Assembly: GCA_028532985.1 (NCBI GenBank)
Contig: JANCIK010000011.1
Location: 1,178,001-1,242,000 of the forward strand
DNA from: Stropharia rugosoannulata
Lineage: Eukaryota; Basidiomycota; Agaricomycetes; Agaricales; Strophariaceae
Direction of reading: 5' to 3'
Length of the DNA stretch: 64,000 nucleotides
In this document: positions 35,801 to 47,568 of the stretch, one piece after another
Layout of the letters: every line of letters starts with the position of its first letter
Position numbering within the stretch: the first letter of the stretch is position 1
Translations under genes and position numbers: made by a program
Notes under the pieces: generated by a model
The model's input: the letters and a program-made list of their open reading frames with translations, nothing else
Database searches by the model: none
Told to the model about the DNA's origin: nothing

Positions 35801-38411
35801 CTACTCGATAGCCTGAACACCATCATATGCCGGTAGGCGCTCGCACGCCTCTGCCCAGCTCAATGTGCCATCTACCAGTTCCGTGAGCACCGCAATCACC
35901 TCGTCAATGGAACCAATGCGCTGATCCATGGTGTCGCGCTCGCTTTATTATAGAAAACAACTTTGAGTATCTGATCTGTCTCCGCAGATGATTAACAGAA
36001 CTGGAACTCACCGAAGTGTCATTGTCCGGTTTTGCACCGCTGTGTATCAGAACAGAACGGAGTAAGTTATTTTGCAAACGGGGAACTCGACGGCGTCCGA
36101 GTAGAATACGTACAGGCAAAGTCGAGGGTAACGCCGAACGGCGTACCCAATTCGTCGTTGCGTGCATAGCGCTTCCCGATCGACGTATTCGAGTCATCAA
36201 CGCGCGAGAAAATGCCAGCTTTACGCAATTTCCCGTCTACAAAAAGAAGAGTTCAAAGGTAAAAGGGGCAGCGAGTCAGCGTCGGCGTCGGGGTAGAAAG
36301 GGCAGAAGAGGATAGGCGGAAGGTAAATCGGATATGAGTGGCAAGAAGTTAGTTTCATAGTCAGCGATGAATAAGACAGCAAGTCATTGGATAGGTTAGA
36401 CGCACAAACTTCCTTGACGAGCGGGTCAAACTCCTCTCGGGAACTCAAGGGAACGATGAGAACTTTGGTAGGGGCGACAACGGGCGGTAATGATAATACC
36501 TAATGAATGTCAGAGTTAATCATGCACGGCGTTCATTAAATAAACTTACACCACGCTCCACATCCTGTTCTCTGCTCCAGAAGCTATGCTCAAGCAAGGT
36601 GTACAATATGCGACCCAAACCAAAGGAAGGCTCAATGACATTAGGAGTAAATTCGCGAACTAAAAGGGGACGTGGGTTAAATCATGGTACCATGTAATAG
36701 GCTAATATGACCACTCACTAGATTGCTTAATCGTCTTCAATTCAATGGTCAGCACCTCAGGGGTAAGCTCGAACTCCTTCCCAGCCGAGGGTGTAATAAC
36801 GGCTTTGCTGTGAATGAGGAACCATGAATCAGCTACATACTGTTGATTTCAGATAGACTACTCACCCTTGAGCTAATTGGCCCTTGAGGGTGCTTAGCTG
36901 TGCCTGGTCCATGGCCTCCACGGTTTGCTGGATCAACGCCGCATCTTGCTTGAACGTCTTGCCAAGCTGTTTTTTGTTCCACTCGGGCACCTCCTTCTGC
37001 GTTACAATTGGCTCCTTCAGCGCCTGACGTACGACGAGCGCATGTCCGGTCTTCGCTGAGTGTACACTCAGATCGTACGCTGCCCGATCCGCACAGCCCA
37101 CACACTCCGTCCACCCGGTCGAGTTCTGGATCTCGGCGTCCCAGCAGTCGGCGGCGTAGTGCGCCATCTCGTTAGCCATATGTTGCCTGAATCGCAGGCG
37201 CGACGGGTTGATGCCGATTTTGATGAGGAATTGGTAGATACGCGCGACGAAATAGCCCAAAGTTTCGTTCGCGATGACACCCTGGTCGACTGCGTCGCCG
37301 ACTGTCATCTCCTTCGTCTCGCTCTTGCCTGCCTCCTGTACATGGCGGTCCAGCAGCGTCAGCTTGATGTCGCGGACCTCGTTGAATCGCTCGTGCTTCT
37401 TGTCTTCTGGGTCCACAAAGTGCTCGATCTCAGCCATGGTGAATTCGCGGACGCGGAGAAGGCCTGCTCGCGGGGAGATCTCATTGCGGAAGGAGCGCCC
37501 GATCTGCGCAGACGCAAATGGAACACGGCCGTTGTTGAATTCGAGCAGACGCGAAAAATTGAGGAAGTGGCCCTGCGCCGTCTCAGGGCGCAGGAAGCTA
37601 GGACGCGCAGTTTGAGTTGGCTAATCGCGATGGAATGCATTATGATAAATGAATTACCCAGGGTGCTGGCCAGTGGGCCCGATGCTGCTGGCGAACATGA
37701 GGTTGAACAGCTGGGGTTCGCCGACTTCGTTCTCCGTGTCCGGATTGCGAAGGTTGTGCTTCCTGCATAGTTCACCGATATCTGCACCGGTGTAGTTATC
37801 GAGCTGCGAAATCAATCATGTCAACAGCGCGACGCGACGAAAATTAGAAAATGACGCACCTGGGCAAGGATCGTCTCGTACTCTGCCACGACGTCATCCT
37901 CCAGTTTAATTGCTTGTGCCTTAGCTGTCTTTTTCTTCTTCTTCTTGTCATCAACCACTGGACTAGCGGCTTGGCCGCGCGCCTCTTTATCGCCAGCAAG
38001 TCGGGCTTCGAGGACGTTCTTGACGAGATGGTCGGCACGGAGAACATCGCCCGTCTTCACATCCTTTACCATCCAGTCTGCAAAGCGCGCTACGTGGCCC
38101 GAAGTCTCAAATACAGGAGCGGGAGTCATAATCGTTGTGTCCAGCTCGAGCATGTTCTCCTCGATGATAAAGTGTTTCCGCCATTCCGCTATGATGTTGG
38201 CCTGGAGAGAAGAGCCCGGGGGACCGTAGTCGTACAGACCGGCTACACCTAATCACACTGTACGATCCGCATTGTTTTCTGCATGGAATACGATATCAGG
38301 CGTACCTCCATAGATCTCGAAAGCCGGTGCATAGAAGAACCTTCGATTAAGCAGCGCTTCGAGGCGGCCTTTATCGAATGCGTGCGCAGTTTTGTTGACT
38401 GTGGAAGCCAT
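35801..38411 (-). CDS. GRS1: Glycine--tRNA ligase (class II), cytosolic and possibly mitochondrial
   Basis: Ten exons from 38411 to the stop at 35801 give 652 aa (38411-38306, 38248-37860, 37803-37658, 37597-36866, 36807-36719, 36659-36550, 36499-36406, 36236-36114, 36039-36012, 35942-35801). The enzyme charges tRNA-Gly. Visible landmarks are the N-terminal [19 protein letters not shown], class II motif 2 [11 protein letters not shown], motif 3 [19 protein letters not shown], and the anticodon-binding domain with KVLIVPLS and [21 protein letters not shown] lysine-rich loop (KKKKKKT) sits in the N-terminal third. In-frame ATGs at 38492 and 38522 would add 27 or 37 residues. The 27-residue extension begins MRFVRHLYPRTSSYRS and has no acidic residue, so it looks like a mitochondrial presequence. 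Confidence 0.96.
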
Positions 38412-38492
38412 ATTGGAAGAGAAACGACAAACGGGAAATGATAAAGAACGATAAGATGAAGTTCTGGGATATAGATGGCGCACGAACCGCAT
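38412..38492 (-). other. Alternative N-terminal extension of GlyRS (candidate mitochondrial targeting sequence)
   Basis: These 27 in-frame codons run from an upstream ATG to the Met of MASTVNK. They are rich in Arg and Ser and lack Asp and Glu, as expected of a matrix-targeting peptide. In many eukaryotes one gene makes both GlyRS forms by alternative starts; whether both are used here is inference. Confidence 0.65.
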
Positions 38493-38909
38493 GAAAGTTT
38501 TCTGTACGCAAGTTCGAGTCATGCCGCCGAGATCGTGACATGTCCAAATTCAGTGACCGCGATATTTACCCCTTTTTATTCCCCGGTAACTCCGTCTTCG
38601 CTATAGCTTCGCTTTTTCTGCGAACTTGAGCACAACTTATATAGGCAGTAGTTACTCTACTCCATTCATAGAAGCTCCACATATTATAAGTAATTCATTC
38701 TCTCATTTTACTATTCTTATTAGGTGTATCGCATTGTAGAGTCTAGACTAGTCAAAGCAAACTTGTGTTGCTTATTTATCTCTGATTATACTATTTATCT
38801 TGAGGGGACTTTGAGGAAGCTGGGCAACGGGAAAGACAAAGGGTAACAGCGTTGAATGAGATCTGGAGAGGCATGCCAACAGAGGAACGAGCCAAGGTCC
38901 AGGGTAGTA

Positions 38910-41174
38910 TCAATACATGCTCAAGCTTTGTAGAACAGCTGCAGACCCTTGAGCTAACCAGTCTTCGGGAGAGCGGCGCACATCTGCATCCAGGACGTTG
39001 GTAAATAGTAGATCGTTTTCCGGGACAAAGGCCCACGACGCAGGATCGGGGGGTGGAGCAGAAGTGATTGCCTGAAGCTCTTTCCCTGCGGGATCATGGA
39101 AAGCGATGAGTTTTGTGGAGCGATCACATTCATGAACATTGCTGCAAAGCAAACAAACAAGCAGAAAATACAGCAAGCTGGAGTTCGTTGCCAGCCGAAC
39201 GACGCTTTTGGTATTGCCCATAGATAGGCACCTAGACGTTCGATCTGGTTCGCAGACGTCACAATGGCAGAACTACTCACGGATAATGTTTTGAGTAAAA
39301 TGGTCAAGATTGAGATCGTTCTTGTCATAACCAAAGGGGTCTGGAGAACATGGTAATAAGGTGTCACAGTTATAAAGAGGGACTCCAGATCAACGCTCAC
39401 CTTCGATTTCTTCACCGGCAACGAGAAAACCGAAAAATATAAAACACTAGAGATGAAGAAAACTTAGACAGCGCACCATCTGAACAAGATTAGATACTTG
39501 CGACAATAGTGGTACCTGGAATAGTAAGCCATTTCAGAGCATCGTAAATTTGTAAAGGCTAGAGTTTATTTGAGTGTACGCGGTGGATTTTTAATGCCAA
39601 ACTGTATTCATTCCACCTACCAGTGCGAGGCAATACACAGTGGTTATAGTCCACAGGTGAAACGAATATCTACATTATTTCAGTGTACACCTGGCATGCC
39701 CAAAGTGGAGGACATACGAAAATGGGATAGGCGAAGTTAGAATGCGCTCAAGCCCAGTAAAACCGTCGACCAGTTGGTTGAGGGAAGCGACGAGAGCATC
39801 TTCAAACGGATAGTTAATATATATTAAGTATTGCATATATGTCGCTCTTCTGCAAAGACTCACTGATAGTAGGGACATCGCAATTTTTGCGCTTTTGCAA
39901 AGCCGAAATATACGAGCTCTACAAATCAAAAAGCATCAAGTTCAGTGGTATAAAAATTATCTCTATACCATAAAACGTACGATGTAGAACGAAATCTCCA
40001 GCGGCAAGCTGTGCTCCCGCTGGATTGCCTTGCGAGCATGAATTCTCGTGGCCCTTCTCCCAACCATCCTCCTACCACGGCTAGCAAGAAATTCGACGAG
40101 TGTGGGGAACAAAAAGAGGTCCAATAAGCCGGACTGGGGAGGCATATATCCGGGCATTAAGTGCTTCTCGTCTTCGCGATTCAGCGATATTCGCTCTGCA
40201 ACATCAACGTCATCTGCAGTCTTGTCTTCAGGGACATTATGTACAGTGAGTTGAGAAGGCCGCCTGCCCGGAGGACCCATGGTCACCGGAATGGGGAGAT
40301 CTTGTTCAGGGATAACGTGGCCATTCCGGCTGGTGATAGACGAGACCGAAGTTAAAGTACCGTGGCCGGCGGACGGGAGAGATGGATTTGAGTATGTTGA
40401 CCGAACATTTGGGGTAATTTTCGTACTCGACAGATCGGGGGAAACAGATAGTCCGTTCGCGGCAATGGAAGGATTAAAATTGTAAGCGGGTAAGAATTTG
40501 ACAAGGTGATATAGGTCCCTGAATGCAACATCAGCCGGTCAGTAAGTTTAAATAACGACAAACTTTAGAGCATATACTGGTAATATATTCCATCTTCTCC
40601 TCGAAGAAAATGTTTTATTGCGACGCTAAATGCTTCAATCAAGTTGATGACGGATTTCTTCTCGATAAGGGAGCGACATTGAGATTGATCCAGGCTCTGT
40701 TCTGCAGTTGAGAGGGTATCTAGATATCCGGTTAGTTAATCAGTTATTGGACACCGAGCCATTCTACGGGTACCGGGAACATGAAGCCAGATTGTCCTGG
40801 CCATCGTACGAGTTGCCAAGATGTTCTGAGACCAAAGTCTACGCCCTTCATTATATCGCTCAAAGGACGCGGTCGTCCTGTAAGAAATCACAAATCCGAG
40901 GACCGTCCCAGCCCTATCAAACGAAACGATAAGACCCGTATGCAGCTTGGGGACGTAAAATTACGCACACTGTTAAGAGCGTGGGGTGCATGACGACTTG
41001 AACGCCTTTTTCGTTCAGGACAGTGATTAGAGTAGACCATGCAGCAAAGAAGCCAAGGATGTGCCAGCATCGAAATACGGCTGTTGAAAGAATGGCACTC
41101 AGCAAAGGACTTGGCGTGTTGCACGGCGAAGGGATGAATCTTGCGCAGAATGTCATTATATGTGCCGATATCAT
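38910..41174 (-). CDS. Bestrophin-like anion channel, UPF0187 family
   Basis: Eleven exons close in frame to 516 aa when started at 41174; Met at 41156 is an alternative, and an upstream exon cannot be excluded. Family signatures appear in order: TAVFRCWHILGFFAAWSTLI, LLTVAGTVLGFVISYRTTAS then FERYNEGRRLWSQ, IEKKSVINLIEAFSVAIKHF, LPLEISFYISSYISALQKRK, ALVASLNQLVDGFTGLERIL then TSPIPFSYSFHLW, FFGFLVAGEEIE and DPFGYDKNDLNLDHFTQNII. The family forms membrane anion channels, in fungi at the plasma membrane or internal membranes. A long loop (exon 4) is disordered and charged. The intron 39501-39447 begins gcaagt and ends ctctag, a GC-AG intron needed to keep frame. The last intron is unusually long (195 nt). 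Confidence 0.92.
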
Positions 41175-42869
41175 AAGGAAAGGCACTGCACGGTTCTCGC
41201 CCTCTTGCGCCTTGCAAGCAGGTATCCTCCTTCTACAAACAGCTGTTATCAGAAGGGAAAAATACTCGGCAAACTGCATATATTTACCAACAAGGATGGC
41301 AAATCAGCTGCTTTTTCTTGTACCGTTGCCATTCCAGCAAATGCAATGTATGGTGAAGACCCGAGAGAGCGCAGTTGGGCGAGAAGTTGGATGTTTGAGA
41401 GAATGAGTTGTCATAGAAAGTTCAACGCAACATTGATGACGCACGTAGACGGAAATGTTGATGTTCTGTGACCTTCGACTTGTTTTTACAGAGCTAATTG
41501 AAACCTCTTCAGCAATTTTGAATTTTGGGTGATCTACTCGTGTTATTCACCCGGAATACTATTCGTATGAGTGTAAAAGAGTTCCAGATGAATGTTCAAC
41601 GTTGAACACTGCAGATATTACAATAGAGCATGCAGTAGTCTAGTTCCAAGCGCATCTAGTCAAGAGCTGTAATCTGCAATATTGTTGCTACGAGAACATC
41701 AAACGAAGCATCGTTCTTGAATGCTGTGAACAGTATATTGATCACCAAGAGACCAGTGAGACCAAGCAACTAGATTAACCATAGCTGCAATACTCAAACT
41801 GCCCACAGTTACCAGTATTTCGAGCAAAGTTCGAGCAACCGTGACAATTGAGCTCTGTTGGCATATATGGGTAGTGCTGCAACCATAAGCTAGACTTCAC
41901 TGTGCATAGCGGTGTGATGGTGGTAAGGTCGCGATATTGTGTCAATACAGCGTCCCCAGCAGTGTAATTCACAGTTTTGAGCAAGAACAAGGCTGAATAA
42001 GGCCGTGAGACGAGGCGAGACGTCACGCGTCACATGTCACATTTGCGCCACATCGTTATTGACCTAGTATCGGCAGATGCCGGCTACACAACTGTGACGG
42101 ACCGCCTATGTACATCGTCACAAATACACATCTAATCTAATTCCGCGGTCAGGCGCGTGCGCCTGATTTGAGGATAGGACGAGGAGCGCAGGTTGAGGCC
42201 TTGAAGCTTGAGGGCCCGGAGAAGCGCGCTGTCAGTGCGCAAACAACGCACTACAGCAGCGCTTCCTCTCGTGCAGGACTCTCTCTATCCCTCCACGAGG
42301 CCCTCCCTATGCTCGAGTGCCTCGTTCGCACGCGGCTTCGGCACGCGCTCAGGCGCTGGCGTCCGTTTGCGCGCCATCGGCTTCCAGGCGTCGGTTTCGT
42401 CCGCGCTCGATCCTCCGGTCGGCTGCCGCCGCATGCCGCTTTCCCACGCCTTGGCATCATCATAGAGTTATTCAATATTCAATATTCAATCATGTTCTCG
42501 TGTTTCCTGCCGCTAGATTTTTCTGCTGTAAGTATGTGTCCGCCGATGTCTCGCGTTTGTAGCTCTGAAACGTTTTCATTATGAAACTTTGAAAATCCAA
42601 AAATAGGTATTAGAAATAAAGACGCGGCTGTTTGAAGCACTTATTAGTATCAGCTTCGTTGTGTTATGACAGAAGATGAAGGCAGATCGCTAGAGGAGGC
42701 GTGTCCACAAATGAGCTATAGCAAATAGATTTAAACTCGCGACAATCGAAATACAAGATGAAAAGGTAACTGGCGAAGCCGATAACACATCCTTCCGATG
42801 ACAGAGAGGGCATAGAAGATAGTCATGTAGTCGTCGACGACAGTTTGGTGTATGGCGGTTATATTTGAT
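41175..42869. other. Intergenic between bestrophin and the repeat-peptide gene
   Basis: No gene is supported. 42180-42470 is a CG-rich island with open frames in several phases, including one of 138 codons on the plus strand, but no family match or splice logic. The rest is AT-rich. Confidence 0.4.
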
Positions 42870-43228
42870 TTAGGCATCCTCTCCATCCCGCTTCCATCCC
42901 GGAGGTGTAATGCCGCGTTTCCAGCCAGGGGGAGTAATTCCGCGCTTCCATGGTGGGGGACGTAATCCTCGTTTGGAATCCACGATAGCCGAGTCCACAG
43001 TAGTCTGAAGGAGACATGTCAGCGCTCAGGCCTTCCTTTGCGAATAAGTTATGAAGAAACTGTGGCGCACCGCGACTGTCCCTGCCACTCCGGCGATCAG
43101 GTCAGTATTCTGCGCCATTCAGGTTAGTGGGCGCACAAGCTATTTTTGGGTGGACTTACTACAAAGGGAACGGCGCCTACAGCGGCAATGACGGAGAAAA
43201 CTAGGAGTGAGACACTGGTAAGACGCAT
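42870..43228 (-). CDS. Secreted Kex2-processed repeat peptide precursor (KEP-like), 80 aa
   Basis: Three exons (43228-43160, 43109-43071, 43014/43004 region to 42870, with exon 3 starting at 43004) all meet in phase 0 and give 80 aa. The N-terminus MRLTSVSLLVFSVIAAVGA is a typical signal peptide. A short spacer ends DSKR and is followed by three nine-residue units, GLRPPPWKR, GITPPGWKR and GITPPGWKR, then DGEDA and stop. Kex2 cleaves after KR, so the predicted products are heptapeptides GLRPPPW and two GITPPGW after basic-residue trimming. The two identical units differ synonymously in seven of nine codons, which points to selection on the peptide. This architecture matches fungal KEPs and alpha-factor-like precursors. 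There is no CaaX end, so it is not a lipidated basidiomycete pheromone. The mature activity is unknown. Confidence 0.85.
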
Positions 43229-43321
43229 TTTCGGCCAAATACAGCTTGTGGTGGTAGAATTTGTGTAGGGGAGGGAGGAAGAGGGACAGAGTAAGCAGAT
43301 AAATGAGGAGAGAAAACCCGG

Positions 43322-43329
43322 TTTATATA
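43322..43329 (-). promoter_or_regulatory. TATA box of the repeat-peptide gene
   Basis: TATATAAA on the minus strand lies about 94 bp upstream of the start codon. The intervening leader is pyrimidine-rich (tctgtccctcttcctccctc), a common arrangement in strongly expressed fungal genes for secreted products. Confidence 0.65.
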
Positions 43330-44250
43330 GATTATCTTGGTGCCTGCCAAAGAAAATTGCCCAGAACAAATTATCCCCTGTTGATATTTGATCTCATCGG
43401 TTTGCACCCGTATACGTACATAATTTTATCAATAAGGAGCTTGTCTGTCACCAGTTATAAATTTCGCTTTAAGGAATATTACTAGGAAGACCCGTGAATA
43501 ATACAGACAGCGTAGAGAGTAGCGTATGTTTCACGTTAACTTCACATCCTTCATATGGATAGCTGTTGGATACTTAGTAGTAGCTGTACTTGGCTGCCAC
43601 AGGAACCGATCGTTCGCAAGGCACGCCTTGACTACGACGGTCTGGTAGGCTCTATTCCGCTCTCTTACGGTCTGTGTATAAATATACCGCCACTTTCTAT
43701 TACTATGAGCACGTGTCATGCATGTACTCATTGACTCTACCGTACAGCGGTAATATGCATTAATAGGAGTCAGTATCGTAGCTACGTGATAGTAGTTGCT
43801 AAATAATTTATAAGTACATTTATTACTTTGCTCAAGTACTTTCAAAGGCCTGCAACGGGCTTGATTACTGGCCTGATGTTCACTGGTGAGTGTTCGGAAA
43901 GACGCATGCAGTTCCTAATTTGGGAGCTCTTCTGTTTCTCAAGAAGGGAAGTACGTCAATTCAATCTATATGAGAACCTGAAATACTTACTCATCAACTC
44001 CTCTTTCTCCCTTGGAAGCATGGCCTGCTATGTGAACTTTGTGGTTATTCTCAGTCATATGCTTGCGAAACTGGTATATATGGTCTTCTGTCTGATCTTA
44101 ATGAACTGACGTTGGGAGTTCTTATCTCACGGCAAGATAAGCACCTGATCAATTGACACGCTGTTACTAGTACAAAAGTATTGGCGTGCATCGTCGCTTT
44201 ATTACACCATCCATCTTTCACTTACTCACCGCCCAGATAATCTGTCCACA
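43330..44250. other. Intergenic, divergent promoter region
   Basis: The region lies between the minus-strand peptide gene and the plus-strand ABM-like gene. A 93-codon plus-strand open stretch at 43828-44109 (MLKYFQRPATGLITGLMFTG) has no recognisable family or splice context and is not called. Confidence 0.4.
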
Positions 44251-45032
44251 ATGCCAGTATATGAAATCGTAGTTTTTTCTGCCTCTGAAGCATTTTCTGC
44301 GGACCCAAGTGCAATGTTGAAGCCCGGAGCTGATTTCCTCTCCATGGTGGAAGGATGCACAGGGTGAGCACTTCATTTCTATAAGCGAATGTCAACGATC
44401 ACCTTGAAATTCATATTCCTCTCTAAAGTGTATATGGAGGGATTGCCGAGGAAGAGCGTACTACTGGCTACATTATAATCGGTACGCAAATACACAATCA
44501 TTTATAGCCCCGGAGATGCATCATAACCCTCCGGTTTGGTAGTCTGGGAGACCTTCGCTCACCACAAAGCGCTCATGGACAGTCCCGGATATCCTCACAA
44601 CGTTGGCTTATCACCTGTTTTTGCCGATGGAAAAAGACAAGTGTACCACGTCGACTTTCATGAACTTCCGGATCCCACACTTGCTATGCCAACAACAGAG
44701 CTCCTTACGCTGACTTTGAAAGAAGGCAAGACTAATGAAGACTTGGCTTCTGTCCTCTCCGCCCTTGCACCGAAGATCACTGCCGAGGAAGGTTGTACTG
44801 AGCCCCTTGCGTGGGGTCCCACACACGAAGATCCGTCTAAACTATTCCTCTCCCTTGGTTGGGTTTCTTCTAAGGCAGGTTTTCATTACGTTCGCGTAAA
44901 TTTACTCTAATATATGCCTCTCAGCGTCATTTCGATGTTGTGGGACAGGAGTCTTATAAGGCTGTACTTGGAGACTTCTTCGCCACCGTCAATTTAGTCA
45001 TGCACCACATAAGTTTCAAAAAGGCGTTATAA
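44251..45032 (+). CDS. Dimeric alpha/beta-barrel (ABM/Dabb-like) protein, two-domain
   Basis: Four exons (44251-44363, 44429-44481, 44543-44874, 44925-45032) give 164 aa. Each half follows the ABM pattern. The first half reads MPVYEIVVFSASEAF, VEGCTGVYGGIAEEE, TGYIIIVWETFAHHKALMDS. The second reads TELLTLTLKEGK, EGCTEPLAWG, LFLSLGWVSSKRHFDV. Such proteins are small soluble oxygenases, cyclases or stress proteins; no substrate can be assigned. The last intron (44875-44924) must start gcaggt to keep the second barrel in frame. The only GT nearby is two bases downstream and shifts the frame, so this is either a GC-AG intron or a one-base defect. Confidence 0.75.
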
Positions 45033-45531
45033 ATGTAATTTAATCATGCCAGATCGTGTAACATCATGTTGACTAAACACAATTTCATACCTTTGCTCCT
45101 TGAGGCAATGCAATACCATGCGTAAAGCATTTTGATTATTACTTATTCCCAACAGTTACCCTTGTTAAACAATAGTATTAGTAGTTGCCAGTGAACGATT
45201 CCGATAAGTGGTTTTTTATTTTTATTTTTATTTGCTTTTTAGCAGTGCCCCAACATATCGAGAAACCAATTTGCGAACCAAACTAGTACCCGCGATAACT
45301 TAATCGAAAGGGAGTATCATGAGAGAACCTCGGTTTACTTACTTACTACTCAGTTGAGCATTAATCTTTATCTGATAACTATCACTGTAGTCACAACTAA
45401 ACATAGCCGGCCACACGCCGGTTAATCGGCACGGGGACTATCCGAACTGCGGCGAGACTATTACTATTTTATATTTAAAGACACGTTTCCTTGTTGCTCT
45501 CTACCATTCTCACAAGACAAGCTAGGTGAAC

Positions 45532-46396
45532 ATGCCTGTTAAAACGCATACTTGGATCTCGGCTTGGTTTCTTCTAACTGCGCCCGTCATTGCTTGGGAT
45601 GTGGGCTACTGTTTCATGCGGTACGTTTGCAAACACTTGTTAAATAGGTGTTCATAAACTCAACGTGTGTTAGACCCCGTTCGATGAAGGTATGTGATAC
45701 ATGCAATACACGCTTTCTCTTCAAACTCACTATGTCAGGGAGGCGATTTACATTGGATATGGTCTCCTTATTCATTGTATCAAGAGGTATGTTTACTCAG
45801 TATTACACCTGTTCAACGTCTTTGCTTACGGTCATACTGATTAGGTTGATTATGTACGTTCGCATTGACCCTGAACTGGGCATACCAATTTGTCATATAC
45901 TAATGTCTACATCCAGGTTTACGGCCTACCTTCGCTCCAAAGGGGAGATGGTTTTACCAATGCGCAGTGTATGTTCCTAATAACAGTCGTTTTATGCAAT
46001 TCTCATAGGTTTTTCTTGATAGCTCTTCTCAACGTCATTGAGACGTTGATGAATCTGACTTACGTTTACCTGGCCCACGTCTCTAGATGGCCTCCTGCCA
46101 CTATCATTGGATTTGCAGCGTCTGTCATGACCCTCTCAAAGACAATTCTGTACTGGGCGCAAGAATACTACTGTGGTTTTTGTGCGGTCGGGCACAACAA
46201 CGCATGGGATCTTTTAACGTTATGGATTATTCCAAACGGGTACGTGAGATTTGGGCAGTGTTGACAACCGCGGCTAATAATACTCTCACTTATTTTTAGA
46301 CTATGGATTGTTGTCCCAACTTTCATCGTTATCCAGTTTGGTAAGGATCTCGTTGAGGCTTTCACGCCTCGAGGGTCGGTCAAGAAGAACCAATGA
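45532..46396 (+). CDS. EXPERA-like polytopic ER membrane protein
   Basis: Seven exons (45532-45620, 45674-45689, 45739-45786, 45845-45853, 45917-45968, 46023-46239, 46300-46396) give 175 aa with consistent phases. Exons 2 and 4 are only 16 and 9 nt. Visible parts are TM1 (WISAWFLLTAPVIAWDVGYC), the conserved loop RPRSMKGGDLHWIWSPYSLY followed by QEVDYVYG, then NAQSLLNVIETLMNLTYVYL, TLSKTILYWAQEYYCGFCA, and a last TM. The pattern is that of fungal proteins I associate with the EXPERA (emopamil-binding-like) fold, where sterol isomerases and TMEM97 belong; the family call is tentative. The C-terminus KKNQ fits the KKXX ER-retrieval signal, which supports an ER location. Confidence 0.7.
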
Positions 46397-47568
46397 ACAC
46401 TCTGTCGGACTATTTGTTGTATCTCGCAGTTCATACCCGAGCGTAGTTATTGATACCTCTACGGTTGTAAGCAAGTACCATTCCGCGATATGTGACGATT
46501 TTTGTCATTTGGAACAGGCATGGAAAGTCTGGAAGACTGAGTTAGCCTCGGACAGTAAGTACATATCGGATGGAGCTGTGCATTGATCATCTCCAAAACT
46601 TTCTATCCAACGAGATCTCTCCAGGTTTAATGTTCAGATATTGTGTGATGCAGAATTTAGGATGAATCGATGACATGAAAATTAGAGTAAGGTTTGATCA
46701 AGCTCCCCAATAGTCTAGAAGGCCTTCGCTGAACACAAAACTTTTTTGTTAGAATGAAGTCTCCTGCAGACTCGAATTTTTGCTTGCCGAGATCTGGAGG
46801 CTTTTATGACCATTCTCAAGACCCTCGATGTAACTTACTGCGCCGGCACTGCACATACAATACAATGCGCACATAATGTTTTCTGTAAGCAATATCACAT
46901 AGCCTCATTCTTCTCTTTCGACTGTCAGCTTACCATGCGCTTGTTGATGACGAACCGGTAAGATGTGAGACGACAAACTCGTGATTAATTCAACGAAGGC
47001 CTGATAAGTATAAAGAAACTTTATACTTACGAGAACATTGTCGCTTGAATGTCGCCGCCGGTAGCGGACTCGGACGGTGGAAACACAAGCCTCTAGTGTT
47101 GCGATCATTTCGCAATATGTCAATGGCACTGAGAAGGACTTCGGGGTCGACCTTACTGCGAGCATAGTATGCACTTTGGCTTTTTGGAGCCACTCATGTG
47201 AAGTTATCAATGACAGCAATTTTCGAATTTATTGCTCAAGCCCTCAAATCTCAAACCGCAACAGGAGACTGGATATATTGATTTCATTGCTGTTTCAGGG
47301 ATGTGGAGAAACACCTTTGATAGGGTTGCAGTTCACAGATTGTTCAGACACTTATGTGGTAACTCATAGCGAAAGAGGACCATCGAGCCTGCTACTAATC
47401 ACGAAGACCAAATTACCTCACCACAGATATCAGAGAATATAAGAAGTTAACTTAAACATACATAGCTCATTACACATTCTTGAGGCTCCAAGTGCCTGCT
47501 TCAAGACACACGGTCCAAGCTCACGATACACCTCAAAGACGGCTTTTCTCAAGTTTTCTACCGTTAAA
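46397..47568. other. Intergenic, no gene seen
   Basis: Open stretches of up to about 120 codons occur on both strands without family or splice support. Nothing else is seen. Confidence 0.4.

Noticed and set aside
37060..37770. A 236-codon plus-strand open frame
   Set aside because: It lies antisense to the conserved exon 4 of glycyl-tRNA synthetase and has no family features of its own.
42168..42584. A 138-codon plus-strand open frame in a CG-rich island
   Set aside because: Several frames are open over the same island, so composition explains it; no splice logic or family.
42870..43228. Reading the repeat-peptide gene as a basidiomycete mating pheromone
   Set aside because: There is no C-terminal CaaX box, and the product enters the secretory pathway through a signal peptide.
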